A stretch of 64,000 nt of DNA from assembly GCA_002256145.1 (NCBI GenBank), contig NKIP01000014.1:39981-103980 (forward strand). The letters are read 5' to 3'. The translations under genes and the position numbers were made by a program. The notes under the pieces were generated by a model. It made no database searches and had not been told where the DNA came from. It was given only the letters and a program-made list of their open reading frames with translations. This document shows, in pieces, positions 45,626-54,734 of the stretch. The number at the start of each line of letters is the position of its first letter. Position 1 is the stretch's first letter. This DNA comes from Comamonadaceae bacterium PBBC1 (GTDB taxonomy: Bacteria > Pseudomonadota > Gammaproteobacteria > Burkholderiales > Burkholderiaceae_C).

Positions 45626-46627
45626 ATGGACGATCTTTTGACCGATGCCGTTAAGGCGCTGCTCACCGACCACTGCACACCAGCGTTGGTGCGCGCCATC
45701 GAAGCTGGCCAGTCGCGCGCGGCTTTATGGCAATTGCTGGAAGCCTCGGGCTTTGCCGATGCGCTGGTGCCCGAATCTGCCGGGGGCGCAGGGCTGGCTT
45801 TGGCCGATGTGTACCCGGTGCTGGAGTTGTGCGGCAGCTTTGCCGTGCCTGTGCCTTTGGGCGAGACCTTGCTGGCGCGTGGTTTGTTGGCCCATGCTGG
45901 CGTGTCCGCACCAAAGGGTTCGGTGGTGTTTGGCACGGCTCAGTTGGCCAGCGATGGCCGCCTGCACTGCGCGCAGGTGCGCTGCGGCACACAAGCCGAC
46001 TGGGTGCTGGTGTCATGGGGTGGCGTTTGCCGTCTCCTGTCTGCGGCCGATGCCCAAGTGCAGGTGGCTGGGTTTTGTCTGGACGCGCAGATGAGCTGGC
46101 CTCAAGCGGCTTGGGACGCTGCCCAGGCGGTACCCGGAACGCACGACCTTGTGACCTTTCAAGCGGCGCTTTACGCCGCCCAGTTGGCCGGGGCGCTGAT
46201 GGCCGTGTTCAGCCGCACGCTGCAATACGCCAACGACCGCCAGCAGTTTGGCAAACCGATTGGCAAGTTCCAGGCCATCCAGCACCAACTGAGCCTCATG
46301 TCTGAGCACGCCTTTGCTGCCCGCATGGCCGCCCAGTTGGGGCTGTGCGCAGCGGTCCAAGTGCCCGACCGTTTGCGCGTGGCCATGGCCAAGGCGCGCA
46401 CCAGCGAGGCGGCGCTCGAAGTGGCGGGCCTGAGCCATTCCATCCATGGTGCGATCGGCTTCACACGCGAATTTGACTTGCAGCTGTACACCCGCAGGCT
46501 TCACGCTTGGCGGCAGGCGGGCGGGTCAGAGTCTTACTGGCACGACGTGCTGGGCCAGGTCCTGCTGGACAGCCCTGAGACTCTGAGTTTGGACCTTATG
46601 CGTACACTCACCGACGTTGTTGTCTGA
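45626..46627 (+). CDS. Acyl-CoA dehydrogenase, second subunit
   Basis: A 333-aa protein of the acyl-CoA dehydrogenase family, shorter than usual, with a weak N-terminal domain and a clear C-terminal helical domain (YANDRQQFGKPIGKFQAIQH and GAIGFTREFDLQLYTRRLHA). The conserved N-terminal FAD motifs are poorly preserved, suggesting it acts as a partner subunit to the complete enzyme upstream. It is the last gene before the MITE-like palindromic element. Frame and codon use match the operon. Confidence 0.83.
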   Translation: MDDLLTDAVKALLTDHCTPALVRAIEAGQSRAALWQLLEASGFADALVPESAGGAGLALADVYPVLELCGSFAVPVPLGETLLARGLLAHAGVSAPKGSVVFGTAQLASDGRLHCAQVRCGTQADWVLVSWGGVCRLLSAADAQVQVAGFCLDAQMSWPQAAWDAAQAVPGTHDLVTFQAALYAAQLAGALMAVFSRTLQYANDRQQFGKPIGKFQAIQHQLSLMSEHAFAARMAAQLGLCAAVQVPDRLRVAMAKARTSEAALEVAGLSHSIHGAIGFTREFDLQLYTRRLHAWRQAGGSESYWHDVLGQVLLDSPETLSLDLMRTLTDVVV

Positions 46628-46632
46628 TGATG

Positions 46633-46673
46633 GATACGGCACGTTGAAGTTTGAATTTTTTACCACGTCAACC
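46633..46673. repeat. Solo end of the MITE-like element
   Basis: The stretch beginning GGATACGGCACGTTGAAG and continuing into a T-rich run matches the left terminus of the complete element that starts at 46,674. It is probably a remnant of an older copy. Confidence 0.5.
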
Positions 46674-46843
46674 TATTGATACGGCTCGCTGAAGTTTAAA
46701 TTTTCTTGCACCGTCACCACGTAGGTCGGTGGCTTTAGCCCCGACATTGCGAGCTTCGGCATAGGCTACATGTCGGGGCTAAAGCCACCGACCTACAACG
46801 GACAAACACAGGCGCAATTTAATCTTCATGGGCTGGATCAATA
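46674..46843. repeat. MITE-like palindromic element, copy A (170 bp)
   Basis: The ends are imperfect inverted repeats (TATTGATACGGCTCGCTGAA and, on the other strand, TATTGATCCAGCCCATGAAG). The core at 46,721-46,796 is a long perfect-arm hairpin with arms GTAGGTCGGTGGCTTTAGCC and its complement. No transposase is encoded. A related copy lies at 47,727. Confidence 0.75.
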
Positions 46844-46861
46844 TTTATTTCAGGAATTGCC

Positions 46862-47656
46862 ATGAGTTCATTTCTCAAAATCACCCGTGAGGGTAGCATC
46901 GCCATCCTGACCATGAGCCAGCCCGAGACCCGCAACGCGCTCACAGGCAACACGGCGGTCGAAGAATTTGTCCAGGCATGTGCCGACATCACCAAGGACA
47001 CCAGCATCCGTGCGGTGATCCTGACGGCCGAAGGTCCGGTCTTCAGCTCGGGCGGCAACGTCAAGGACATGCTGCGCTACCAAACGCAGCAGCTGATGCC
47101 CGACGTGATCCGCGAGGAATACCGCAACGGTATCCAGCGCCTGCCCAAGGCGCTTTACAACCTGGACGTGCCCGTGATCGCCGCCATCAACGGCCCGGCC
47201 ATTGGCGCAGGGCTTGACTTGACCTGCATGTGCGACATCCGCATCGCCTCCGACAAAGCCACTTTTGCCGAGAGTTTTGTGAAAGTGGGCATCGTGCCGG
47301 GAGACGGCGGCGCTTGGCTGCTGCCGCGCGCGGTGGGCGCGTCCAAAGCCGCCGAAATGGCGTTCACGGGCGAGGCCTTGTCGGCTGAGCAAGCACTGGC
47401 CTGCGGTTTGGTTTCGCGTGTTGTGGCCCCTGAACAGTTGCTGCCCGAAGCCATGGCGCTGGCCCGCAAGATCGCGGCCAACCCGGGCGCGGTGTTGCGC
47501 ATGACCAAGCGCCTGCTGCGCGAAGGTGAGCGCAGTTCATTGGAGTCGTTGCTGGAATTGTCAGCGGGCTACCAAGCCATCGCCCACATGACCACCGACC
47601 ATCACGAGGCGGTGAACGCCTTCATCGAAAAGCGCCCGCCCAAATTTTCGGTCTGA
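46862..47656 (+). CDS. Enoyl-CoA hydratase/isomerase family protein
   Basis: A 264-aa crotonase-fold enzyme. The oxyanion-hole segments are FSSGGNVKDM and NGPAIGAGLDLTCMCDIRIA, and VPGDGGAWLLPRAVG carries the region of the second catalytic residue, here Asp-Gly-Gly rather than the common Glu arrangement. It would hydrate an alpha,beta-unsaturated CoA ester, logically downstream of the dehydrogenases. A MITE-like element separates it from them, and a second copy follows it. It therefore has its own small interval and may be expressed separately. Confidence 0.88.
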   Translation: MSSFLKITREGSIAILTMSQPETRNALTGNTAVEEFVQACADITKDTSIRAVILTAEGPVFSSGGNVKDMLRYQTQQLMPDVIREEYRNGIQRLPKALYNLDVPVIAAINGPAIGAGLDLTCMCDIRIASDKATFAESFVKVGIVPGDGGAWLLPRAVGASKAAEMAFTGEALSAEQALACGLVSRVVAPEQLLPEAMALARKIAANPGAVLRMTKRLLREGERSSLESLLELSAGYQAIAHMTTDHHEAVNAFIEKRPPKFSV

Positions 47657-47726
47657 AGGCGTGTGCCACGCCCATCACCCACGGGGTAGGCTCCTGCAAA
47701 TTCCTCGAACGGCTTGGGATGACGCT

Positions 47727-47890
47727 TATGGGTCCGGCGCGCTGAAATTTGAATTTTGTTCACCGGTATCCCGTAGGTCGGAGGCTTTAGCCCCGACATT
47801 GCAGGCTTCGGCGTGGGCTGCATGTCGGGGCTGAAGCCACCGACCTACAACTTCTTTGACCATTAAAAACTTCTCCGGGCCGGATCAATA
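47727..47890. repeat. MITE-like palindromic element, copy B (164 bp)
   Basis: Its layout is the same as copy A: degenerate terminal inverted repeats (ending CCGGATCAATA at 47,890) around a hairpin core at 47,773-47,848 with arms GTAGGTCGGAGGCTTTAGCC and a near-complement. It differs from copy A at several positions, so the two are not a recent duplication. Confidence 0.75.
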
Positions 47891-47910
47891 GGAAAGAATG
47901 CCGCAACAAG

Positions 47911-48975
47911 TCAAATTCCGCCGGGCCGTTTGAGTGCCGTTGTGCGGTCGGTGCTGAGCAATTCCACCTCGCGGCTTTGGCCCTCGCTGCGCACCGTGAG
48001 GGTCAAGGGGCTGCCCGCAGGCCCCAGGGCCCGCAGGCGGCGGTAAAAGTCCGGCAGGTCTTGCAGCGTTTGGCCTTGCAGGGCGAGCAAGGTGTCGCCC
48101 ACGGCGATGCCTGCCTGCGCTGCGGGGCTGCCCGGCGATACACGCAACACACCCAAGCCACCACTGGGCAGGCGCTGGCTGGTGATGCCCAGCCAGGGCG
48201 TGGCCGGGCCAGAGCGTTTGCCTGTGCGCACCAAGTCGGGCAGAGGTTCTTTGAGCAGGTTCACAGGCACAAACAAATTGCCCGGCAGTGGGATTTGGTC
48301 GCCGTACACGTCTTGCACCAGCAAGGATCCGATGCCCACCAGCTGGCCTTGGGCGTCAAACAGCCCCGAGCCGCTCCAGTTGTTCACGGCTGGCAGCGTC
48401 ATCAAGGGCGCTTCCAGCAGGTATTCCCAGCCGCCCGCGAAGACCTTTCTGGAGACCAATTCCAGCGCAGTGGGCGCAGTTTCGTTCTGGCCTAAGGTCC
48501 AAAGTTTGCCGGGTGTGGGCAGGGTGTCCGAGTCGCCCAGTGGCACGGCATCCAGGCGCAAGGGGATCAAGGTACGGATCAGTCCCAGGCCAGTCAAGTT
48601 GTCCACAGCCCGCACTTGGCCAGGAATGCGTCGGCCTTGGTGGTCGATCAGGTCCACGCTTTCGGCTTCGAGCAGCAGGTAGCCGATGGTCAGCACCAGG
48701 TCGGGGCCAATGACCACCCCCGAGCCTTCGCGGCGCTGGCCCAGTGTGCGGCTGGTGCTGGCTTGCGCGTCGCTGCGGCTTTGCACCGTGACCACCGATT
48801 GCAGCAGCCGCTGCAGCGGCTCGGGCGGCAAGGCGTGAGTGGCTTCTTGCGTGGTGACTAGCGGGCTGACTTGGGGGCTGTCTTTTGCTGTGCCGGACTC
48901 GCCGACAGCTTGCCCCCAGGCCAGGCTGCAAGACAAAAGGCCCGCGTACAAAGCCAATACAAACGGGTGGCACAT
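47911..48975 (-). CDS. HtrA/DegP-like protein with PDZ domain, catalytic triad lost
   Basis: A 354-aa exported protein: signal peptide (CHPFVLALYAGLLSCSLAWG), trypsin-like domain (about residues 55-235) and one C-terminal PDZ domain (GVLRVSPGSPAAQAGIAVGD). It follows the S1C layout, but the expected LTxxHV histidine is Tyr (LTIGYLL) and the TDLAVL aspartate is Gly (TGLGLI). Only the serine-region WSGSGLF remains. It is probably a proteolytically inactive relative acting as a periplasmic chaperone or adaptor. The ATG at 48,975 has AAGGGG at a suitable distance; another ATG lies two codons upstream. Confidence 0.75.
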   Translation of the reverse strand: MCHPFVLALYAGLLSCSLAWGQAVGESGTAKDSPQVSPLVTTQEATHALPPEPLQRLLQSVVTVQSRSDAQASTSRTLGQRREGSGVVIGPDLVLTIGYLLLEAESVDLIDHQGRRIPGQVRAVDNLTGLGLIRTLIPLRLDAVPLGDSDTLPTPGKLWTLGQNETAPTALELVSRKVFAGGWEYLLEAPLMTLPAVNNWSGSGLFDAQGQLVGIGSLLVQDVYGDQIPLPGNLFVPVNLLKEPLPDLVRTGKRSGPATPWLGITSQRLPSGGLGVLRVSPGSPAAQAGIAVGDTLLALQGQTLQDLPDFYRRLRALGPAGSPLTLTVRSEGQSREVELLSTDRTTALKRPGGI

Positions 48976-49096
48976 GGTCATCCCCTTGAAAAAAGTGGCG
49001 CTCAAACAGCGCCACCTGATTGTGGGCTGTGCCCCTTAACCCCATGCCCTGAGAGCCTACTGGCGTCAGGGGCTGTGCACAGCGCTGTCGGTCGTC

Positions 49097-50758
49097 TCAG
49101 GCCGGAAAACGCTCGCGCAGTTTGAGCTTGTAGAACTTGCCCGTGGAGGTGCGCGGCACGGCGTCGATGAACTCGTAGCGGTCGGGCACTTGCCATTTGG
49201 CAAAGCCATGCTGCAGCAAGTGCGCGGCAAAGTTTTCTGGCTGTGGCAGCTTGCCAGGTTTGAGCACGATGCAAGCCAGCGGCCGCTCGCTCCACTTGGG
49301 GTCGGGGATGGCAATGACGGCCGCTTCGGCCACGTCGGGGTGGGCCATCAGGGCGTTTTCGAGATCGACCGAGCTGATCCACTCGCCGCCCGACTTGATC
49401 AGGTCTTTGGTGCGGTCGGTGATGCGCACAAACCCCATCGCGTCCAGGCTGGCCACATCGCCCGTGCGCAGCCAGCCGTCGGCGCTGAACTTGTCTTCGC
49501 TCACGGGCACCTGGTGGTAGCTGCCGGTGATGAAGGGGCCGCGCACCTGGATTTCACCGACATGTTGGCCGTCCCAAGGGGCGTCCCGGCCGTCTTCGCC
49601 CCGGATGCGCAATTCGGTCAGCGGCACGGGCACGCCCGCCATGGCCGCGCGGCGGTAACGCTCGTCCATGGGCGCGTTTTTCAGCTCCGACTTGGGGTAA
49701 GACACGGTGCACAAAGGCGAGGTTTCGGTCATGCCCCAGCCTTGCAAAATCCAGATGCCGTGCCGGTCAAAGGCGCGAATCAGCGCCTCGGGTACGGCCG
49801 CACCACCCACCAAAGAGCGCATGCCAGCGGGCAGTTTCCAGCGGCCTGGCTGGGTGGTTTGTGCGGCCTCAAAAGCCTGGATCAGGCCCATCCAGATGGT
49901 GGGCACGCCCAGCGAGAGTGTGGGGGGCTCGGCCGTCATCAGGTCCAGCAAATCCTCTGGGTGCAGGTGCGGCCCGGGGAAGACGAGCTTGACGCCCATC
50001 ATCACCGCCCCATAAGGAATGCCCCAGCTGTTGGCGTGGAACATGGGGGTGACGGGCAAGATGACGTCGCTGCCTTTCAAGCCCCAAAAGTCGCCCAGGC
50101 AGCCCACCAGCGTGTGCAAGATGGTGGAGCGGTGCGAGTACACCACGCCTTTGGGGCGGCCCGTGGTGCCCGAGGTGTAGCACATGGACACCGCATCGTC
50201 TTCGGCGTGTGGTGCGTATTGAAAGCCCTGTGTATCGGTGCTGGCCAGCAGCTGCTCGTAGTCGGTGAAGGGCGCGGGCACGGCGGCACCGGAAAACGGG
50301 AAAACGATCACGCGCTCGAAGCGGTACAGGTGCGCAAACTGCTGGTACAGCGGCAGCAACACGTCGTCGATGATCAGCACCTTGTCTTGTGCGTCGTTGG
50401 CGATCCAGGCGATCTCTTCGGGCGACAGGCGCAGGTTGAGTGTGTGCATGACGCCACCTGCGGCCGGGATGCCGAAATAGCACTCCAGGTGCGCATGGTG
50501 GTTCCAGCACAGCGTGGCCACGCGCTCGCCTTTTTGCAGGCCCATGTTTTGCAAAGCCTGCGCCAGTTGCCGCGTGCGCTGGTAAAACGCGCCGTAGCTG
50601 TGCCGCACGAGCGACTTGTCGGGCAGGCGCGAGACGATCTCGTTGCTGGCAAACAAAGTGCCCGCCCGTTCAAGCAAGTGGTTCAGCGACAGGGGCATCT
50701 GCATCATGGTGCTGCAGATGGGGGGCTGGGCGGGGGATGCAGAAGAAGGTGTGGACAT
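49097..50758 (-). CDS. Fatty-acyl-CoA ligase (AMP-forming)
   Basis: A 553-aa ANL-superfamily enzyme. The P-loop motif is [16 protein letters not shown], followed by [13 protein letters not shown] (A5), [13 protein letters not shown] (A7), and [17 protein letters not shown] with the A10 lysine. It resembles medium-chain or short-chain acyl-CoA synthetases (FadD3/AlkK-like). It activates a carboxylic acid through an acyl adenylate. It is on the minus strand between the HtrA-like gene and a flavin reductase-like gene. The ATG at 50,758 is chosen over an upstream in-frame start because it matches the usual family N-terminus. Confidence 0.88.
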   Translation of the reverse strand: MSTPSSASPAQPPICSTMMQMPLSLNHLLERAGTLFASNEIVSRLPDKSLVRHSYGAFYQRTRQLAQALQNMGLQKGERVATLCWNHHAHLECYFGIPAAGGVMHTLNLRLSPEEIAWIANDAQDKVLIIDDVLLPLYQQFAHLYRFERVIVFPFSGAAVPAPFTDYEQLLASTDTQGFQYAPHAEDDAVSMCYTSGTTGRPKGVVYSHRSTILHTLVGCLGDFWGLKGSDVILPVTPMFHANSWGIPYGAVMMGVKLVFPGPHLHPEDLLDLMTAEPPTLSLGVPTIWMGLIQAFEAAQTTQPGRWKLPAGMRSLVGGAAVPEALIRAFDRHGIWILQGWGMTETSPLCTVSYPKSELKNAPMDERYRRAAMAGVPVPLTELRIRGEDGRDAPWDGQHVGEIQVRGPFITGSYHQVPVSEDKFSADGWLRTGDVASLDAMGFVRITDRTKDLIKSGGEWISSVDLENALMAHPDVAEAAVIAIPDPKWSERPLACIVLKPGKLPQPENFAAHLLQHGFAKWQVPDRYEFIDAVPRTSTGKFYKLKLRERFPA

Positions 50759-50881
50759 GACGGGCTGGGGTTGAACTGGTGTGCCCAAATCATGCGGCCC
50801 ACGATGCCCCGCTTGGGCTAGGGAAAACCCAAGGCCCGTGTCACATGCGCACGTTCAACGGGGCAACTCACGGCGTTCAAG

Positions 50882-51517
50882 TCACTTGGGCAGATCGCGT
50901 GCGCCGCTTTCAGGACGGTACATCTTGAACAGCTGCTCGGGGCCGATGCTGAAGTAATCGGCTGGGCCACCCCCGCGCAAAATGTGCCCGGCGTTGGCCG
51001 TGTCGTAGACCCCGTTGGCAATCAGGCGCTCGTCAATGTGCACCCCAATCACCTGACCAAACACCATCCAGGTGTCCACTTTCTCGCCTTGCAGGTTTTG
51101 CATTTGCAAAATCTGGGTGCAACGGCATTCAAAGCTGACCGGGCTCTCGGCCACCCGGGGCACGCTCAGCAAGCGGGATGGGGCGGGGGTCAGACCGGCC
51201 AGGGCAAATTCGTCCACTTCGGGGGGCACGGCTTCGCAGGTTTGGTTCATGGCTTCAGCCAGGGGGCGCGTGACCAGGTTCCAGACAAATTCGCCATTGG
51301 CTTCGATGTTGTTGAGCGAGTCCTTGCGCCCGATGCTGGAAAAACCAATCAGCGGGGGCACGTAGTTGAAGGCATTGAAAAAACTGTAAGGCGCCAGATT
51401 GAGCACGCCGCTGGCACTGCGGGTCGACACCCAACCAATGGGGCGCGGACCGACGATGGCGTTGAAGGGGTCGTGCTTGAGGCCGTGGCCCAAGTGGGGT
51501 TCGTAAAAATGAGTCAT
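50882..51517 (-). CDS. Flavin reductase-like FMN-binding protein
   Basis: A 211-aa flavin reductase-like domain protein (DIM6/NTAB family). The conserved start GPRPIGWVSTRSASGVLNLA and NAFNYVPPLIGFSS bind FMN. It may reduce flavin for a monooxygenase or hold FMN as a single-component oxidoreductase. The ATG at 51,517 (MTHFYEPHLGHG) is preferred. It lies between the acyl-CoA ligase and an SDR, all minus strand, with gaps of over 100 bp, so co-transcription is possible but not clear. Confidence 0.82.
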   Translation of the reverse strand: MTHFYEPHLGHGLKHDPFNAIVGPRPIGWVSTRSASGVLNLAPYSFFNAFNYVPPLIGFSSIGRKDSLNNIEANGEFVWNLVTRPLAEAMNQTCEAVPPEVDEFALAGLTPAPSRLLSVPRVAESPVSFECRCTQILQMQNLQGEKVDTWMVFGQVIGVHIDERLIANGVYDTANAGHILRGGGPADYFSIGPEQLFKMYRPESGARDLPK

Positions 51518-51667
51518 CGGCAAACTATAAGCAAGCCATTCAAGCCGCACTGTCTTGCGCCGGACAAGGCCCCAAGAGGCCAGTCGGCAAGGGCCAAGTT
51601 GAAAGGGTGAAATGATCAGCGCCTTGGCCTGCCGCCCTTTTGGGGGGGCAAGTATTTGGGGCCAAGT

Positions 51668-52435
51668 TCAGTTGCGCTTGGGCGTCTCCAGGCCGCCGGT
51701 GTAAAACCGGTTGAAAGTAGGCGAGATGACGAGTTCGTTGATGCAGGTGCGGGCGGGCATTTGGGCCAGGAACAAGATGGCCTGCCCCATGTCTTCGGCT
51801 TGCACCATGAGATCGCGCTGCGCTTGTGACGGGGGCACGGGGCGTTTGTCCAGGATGGGGGTGGCCACCTCGCCGGGCAGCAGCGAACTGGCCCTGATGC
51901 CGTGGGTGCACTCTTCCATGTTGATGGATTCGGTCAGGGCCAAAACCGCGCGTTTGGTGGCGTTGTAGGCTGGCCCCGTGAGCTTGGAGGCGTACAAGCC
52001 CGCCCACGACGACACGTTGATGATCAAGCCGCCTTGCTGTTGGCGCATGGCGGGCAGGACCGCGTGCACGCAATAAAAAAGGCCTGACAAATTGATGGCC
52101 ACCACATCGTCCCAAGCCTCGGGCGTGACGACGTCGAAATTGCGCTGCGTGGCATTGGTGCCCGCGCTGGTCACCAAGATGTCGATGCGACCATGCCGGG
52201 CCAAAATGTCTTGCGCTGCTGCCTTGACCGCATGCTTGTCGGCCACGTCGAGCAAAATCGCCTCGGCACTCCCCAAGGCTTGCAGCGTGGCCAAAGCGCT
52301 GGCGTTGGTGCTGGCCGTGCGGCCAGAAATCACCACATGGGCCCCGGCCTTGACGAGTGCGATGGCACCCGCCAAACCAATGCCGCTGCCCCCGCCGGTG
52401 ATCCAGGCAATCTGGCCTTGGAGTGAAGAGGTCAT
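51668..52435 (-). CDS. Short-chain dehydrogenase/reductase (SDR)
   Basis: A 255-aa classical SDR. It has TGGGSGIGLAGAIAL (TGxxxGxG cofactor motif, residues about 12-18), a catalytic serine in NVSSWAGLY, and YNATKRAVLAL with the Y-x3-K pair. The reaction is an NAD(P)-dependent oxidation or reduction of an alcohol or ketone. The ATG at 52,435 matches the family start; a long upstream extension in frame is rejected. It diverges from the acetamidase/formamidase gene. Confidence 0.88.
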   Translation of the reverse strand: MTSSLQGQIAWITGGGSGIGLAGAIALVKAGAHVVISGRTASTNASALATLQALGSAEAILLDVADKHAVKAAAQDILARHGRIDILVTSAGTNATQRNFDVVTPEAWDDVVAINLSGLFYCVHAVLPAMRQQQGGLIINVSSWAGLYASKLTGPAYNATKRAVLALTESINMEECTHGIRASSLLPGEVATPILDKRPVPPSQAQRDLMVQAEDMGQAILFLAQMPARTCINELVISPTFNRFYTGGLETPKRN

Positions 52436-52668
52436 GGAGGGCTCCTGTGTGGGGGGTTGAGGGTGCAGGCTTTCAAAGCGGCCTGTTGAGGGTGGGTCGA
52501 ATTTAAGCAGTCTTGTGCTGCTGGCCTGCTGCTCAGGTGACAGGCGGGTCCACATCGCCCCAGGGTGTGCCTCTTGCATAGGGAGCTCTGGGGCTTGACC
52601 CAAGGGCTAGCCCTTATTGCCCGTGGTCTGGCCTGTGTTCACAATGAAAATTCATTTGGAGCAACTCT

Positions 52669-53667
52669 ATGGACTGGTTAGACCAATCGATCATGCGCTT
52701 GCGCGGCGTGGCCCAAGGCCGCACGCCCGAAACCCATTCACTCACGGAAGCCCTGCAGGGCAAATACCACTACACCATCGGCCCTTATTCAGACCCGGTG
52801 CTGAAGGTGCGGCCCGGCGACTGCATTGTGGTGGAAACCCGAGACGCTTTTGAGGGAGCCATCAAGTCCGAGCAAGACCTGCCTTCCCGGGTGTTGACCA
52901 TGCCCTTCGTCAACCCGCAAAACGGCCCCATCATGGTCGAAGGGGCAGAAAAAGGCGATGTCATCGCGGTGCACATCAAGTCCATCCGCCCACGCGGCCC
53001 CAACCCCCGAGGCACCTGCTGCATGATTCCGCAGTTTGGTGCCCTCAGCGGCACCTCATTGACCGCTTTGCTGTCCGATTCATTGCCCGAAATTGTCCGC
53101 AAAATCGATGTCGATGAAGACGGTGTTTACTGGAGCCGACGCGTCACGCTGCCTTACAAACCCCACATTGGCACCTTGAGTTGCTCGCCCGAGATCGACT
53201 CCATCAACACCCTCACGCCCGATGCCCATGGCGGCAACATGGACCTGCCCGACATGGGGCCGGGCAGCATCACTTATTTGCCGGTGCAAACGGCAGGCGG
53301 CAGGCTTTTTATTGGCGATGCCCATGCTTGTCAGGGCGATGGTGAGGTATGTGGCACGGCCGTGGAGTTTGCCAGCACCACCACCATCGAGGTGGACCTG
53401 ATCAAGGGCTGGCAAATCGACTGGCCCCGGCTGGAAAACGAAGCCGTCATCATGGCCATTGGCAGTGCACGCCCACTTGAAGACGCCACCCGCATCGCTT
53501 ACCGCGAGTTGGTGTTGTGGATGGAGGCTGAATATGGCTACGACCGCTGGGATGCCTACATGATGCTCAGCCAATGCGGCCAAGTTCGGTTGGGCAATTT
53601 TGTCGATCCCAAATACACCGTGGGTGCGGCCATCACCAAAAAATACCTCGCGCCTGAGGGCGTTTGA
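52669..53667 (+). CDS. Acetamidase/formamidase family hydrolase
   Basis: A 332-aa FmdA/AmdA family enzyme. Family segments are TIGPYSDPVLKVRPGDCIVV, NPQNGPIMVEGAEKGDVIAV, HGGNMDLPDMGPGSITYLPV and IGDAHACQGDGEVCGTAVEF, which include the metal-binding His/Asp residues. It hydrolyses small amides to acid and ammonia. An SDR gene follows in the same direction after 56 bp, and another SDR diverges upstream, so a catabolic role for amides or amide-like compounds is possible. It is unrelated to the D-aminoacylase at 36,591. Confidence 0.88.
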   Translation: MDWLDQSIMRLRGVAQGRTPETHSLTEALQGKYHYTIGPYSDPVLKVRPGDCIVVETRDAFEGAIKSEQDLPSRVLTMPFVNPQNGPIMVEGAEKGDVIAVHIKSIRPRGPNPRGTCCMIPQFGALSGTSLTALLSDSLPEIVRKIDVDEDGVYWSRRVTLPYKPHIGTLSCSPEIDSINTLTPDAHGGNMDLPDMGPGSITYLPVQTAGGRLFIGDAHACQGDGEVCGTAVEFASTTTIEVDLIKGWQIDWPRLENEAVIMAIGSARPLEDATRIAYRELVLWMEAEYGYDRWDAYMMLSQCGQVRLGNFVDPKYTVGAAITKKYLAPEGV

Positions 53668-53723
53668 GCGCCATCAAAACAGCGCCTTGCACTGCCAATT
53701 TTTTCAACTGAAAGGGGAACCCC

Positions 53724-54485
53724 ATGGATTTAGGACTCAAAGGCCGCACCGCGTTGATCACGGGCGGCACCAAAGGCATTGGCAAAGCCATTGCACAAAC
53801 TTTGGCCGCCGATGGTGCGCATGTGGCCATTTGTGCCCGCAATGCGGCCGAGGTTGAGCAAAGCGTTCAAGAGCTGGCCCGTCATGGCGTCAAGGCCTTT
53901 GGCCGCGCTGTGGACGTGGGTGATGGCGCGGCTTTGCAAGCCTGGGTGACCGATGCGGCGGCCGCTTTGGGCGGCATCGACATTGTGGTGGCCAACGTCA
54001 GTGCCCTGGCCATCAGCAACGATGAGAACGGTTGGCAACAAGGCTTTCAGGTGGACATGATGGGCACCGTGCGCTTGGTCAATGCCGCCATGCCTTTTTT
54101 GGAGCAAAGCAGCCACGCCTCCATCGTCACCATCTCCAGTGTTTCAGGTCGGGAGATCGATTTTGCGGCGGGTCCTTATGGCGCTTTCAAGGCCGCCATC
54201 GTGCACTACACCCAAGGCCTGGCTTACCACTTGGCGGGCAAGCACATCCGCGCCAACAGCGTATCGCCAGGCAACACCTATTTCGCGGGCGGTGTGTGGA
54301 ACCAAATCGAGGTGGGCAACCCTGAGCTGTACAAACAAGCTTTGGCCATGAACCCGACAGGCCGCATGGCCACGCCCCAAGAAATCGCCAACGCCGTGGC
54401 TTTCCTGGCCAGCCCAGCGGCCAGCTTTGTGACGGGCACCAACTTGGTGGTGGACGGGGCCTTGACGAAAGGCGTTCAGTTGTAA
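53724..54485 (+). CDS. Short-chain dehydrogenase/reductase (SDR)
   Basis: A 253-aa classical SDR with TGGTKGIGKAIAQTL at residues 13-27, VANVSALAI in the position of the NNAG motif, ISSVSG with the catalytic serine, and YGAFKAAIVHY with Y-x3-K. It resembles 3-oxoacyl-ACP reductase-like catabolic SDRs. It follows the acetamidase gene and precedes a bidirectional terminator. It is not similar enough to the SDR at 51,668 to be its duplicate. Confidence 0.88.
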   Translation: MDLGLKGRTALITGGTKGIGKAIAQTLAADGAHVAICARNAAEVEQSVQELARHGVKAFGRAVDVGDGAALQAWVTDAAAALGGIDIVVANVSALAISNDENGWQQGFQVDMMGTVRLVNAAMPFLEQSSHASIVTISSVSGREIDFAAGPYGAFKAAIVHYTQGLAYHLAGKHIRANSVSPGNTYFAGGVWNQIEVGNPELYKQALAMNPTGRMATPQEIANAVAFLASPAASFVTGTNLVVDGALTKGVQL

Positions 54486-54540
54486 AGGCGGGCTTGGGCC
54501 GCTGGGCGGCCCAAGCCTTTCAGCGGGACGATCAACGCGC

Positions 54541-54572
54541 AAAAAAAAGCCCACCTTGTGAGTGGGCTTTTT
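54541..54572. terminator. Bidirectional Rho-independent terminator
   Basis: A GCCCAC/GTGGGC stem with a 7-nt loop is flanked by A8 on the left and T5 on the right. Read on the + strand it ends the SDR transcript; read on the - strand it ends the tRNA-Asn transcript. Confidence 0.85.
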
Positions 54573-54580
54573 AAAAAGTT

Positions 54581-54656
54581 TGGCTCCTCGACCTGGGCTC
54601 GAACCAGGGACCTACGGATTAACAGTCCGGCGCTCTACCGACTGAGCTATCGAGGA
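54581..54656 (-). tRNA. tRNA-Asn (anticodon GTT)
   Basis: The 76-nt gene reads TCCTCGATAGCTCAGTCGGT at the 5' end, has an anticodon loop CTGTTAA with anticodon GTT, a T-arm GGTTCGAGCC, and an encoded CCA. The acceptor stem TCCTCGA/TCGAGGA pairs perfectly. A TATAAT lies upstream and a terminator downstream. Confidence 0.97.
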
Positions 54657-54666
54657 ACAGCTTTCA

Positions 54667-54672
54667 ATTATA
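54667..54672 (-). promoter_or_regulatory. -10 box (TATAAT) of the tRNA-Asn promoter
   Basis: A perfect TATAAT on the minus strand ends 11 bp before the tRNA 5' end, a usual distance. No convincing -35 hexamer is present at 16-18 bp. Confidence 0.55.
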
Positions 54673-54734
54673 GAGTGCTTTTGGGCAGGTTTTGTGCCTG
54701 TGGTGCAGTTTTTTGAAAAAAGTGAAGCCTCTGT

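Noticed and set aside
46721..46796. The GTAGGTCGG hairpin as an intrinsic terminator
   Set aside because: The stem is strong but no U-tract follows on either strand, and the same sequence recurs as a repeat element.
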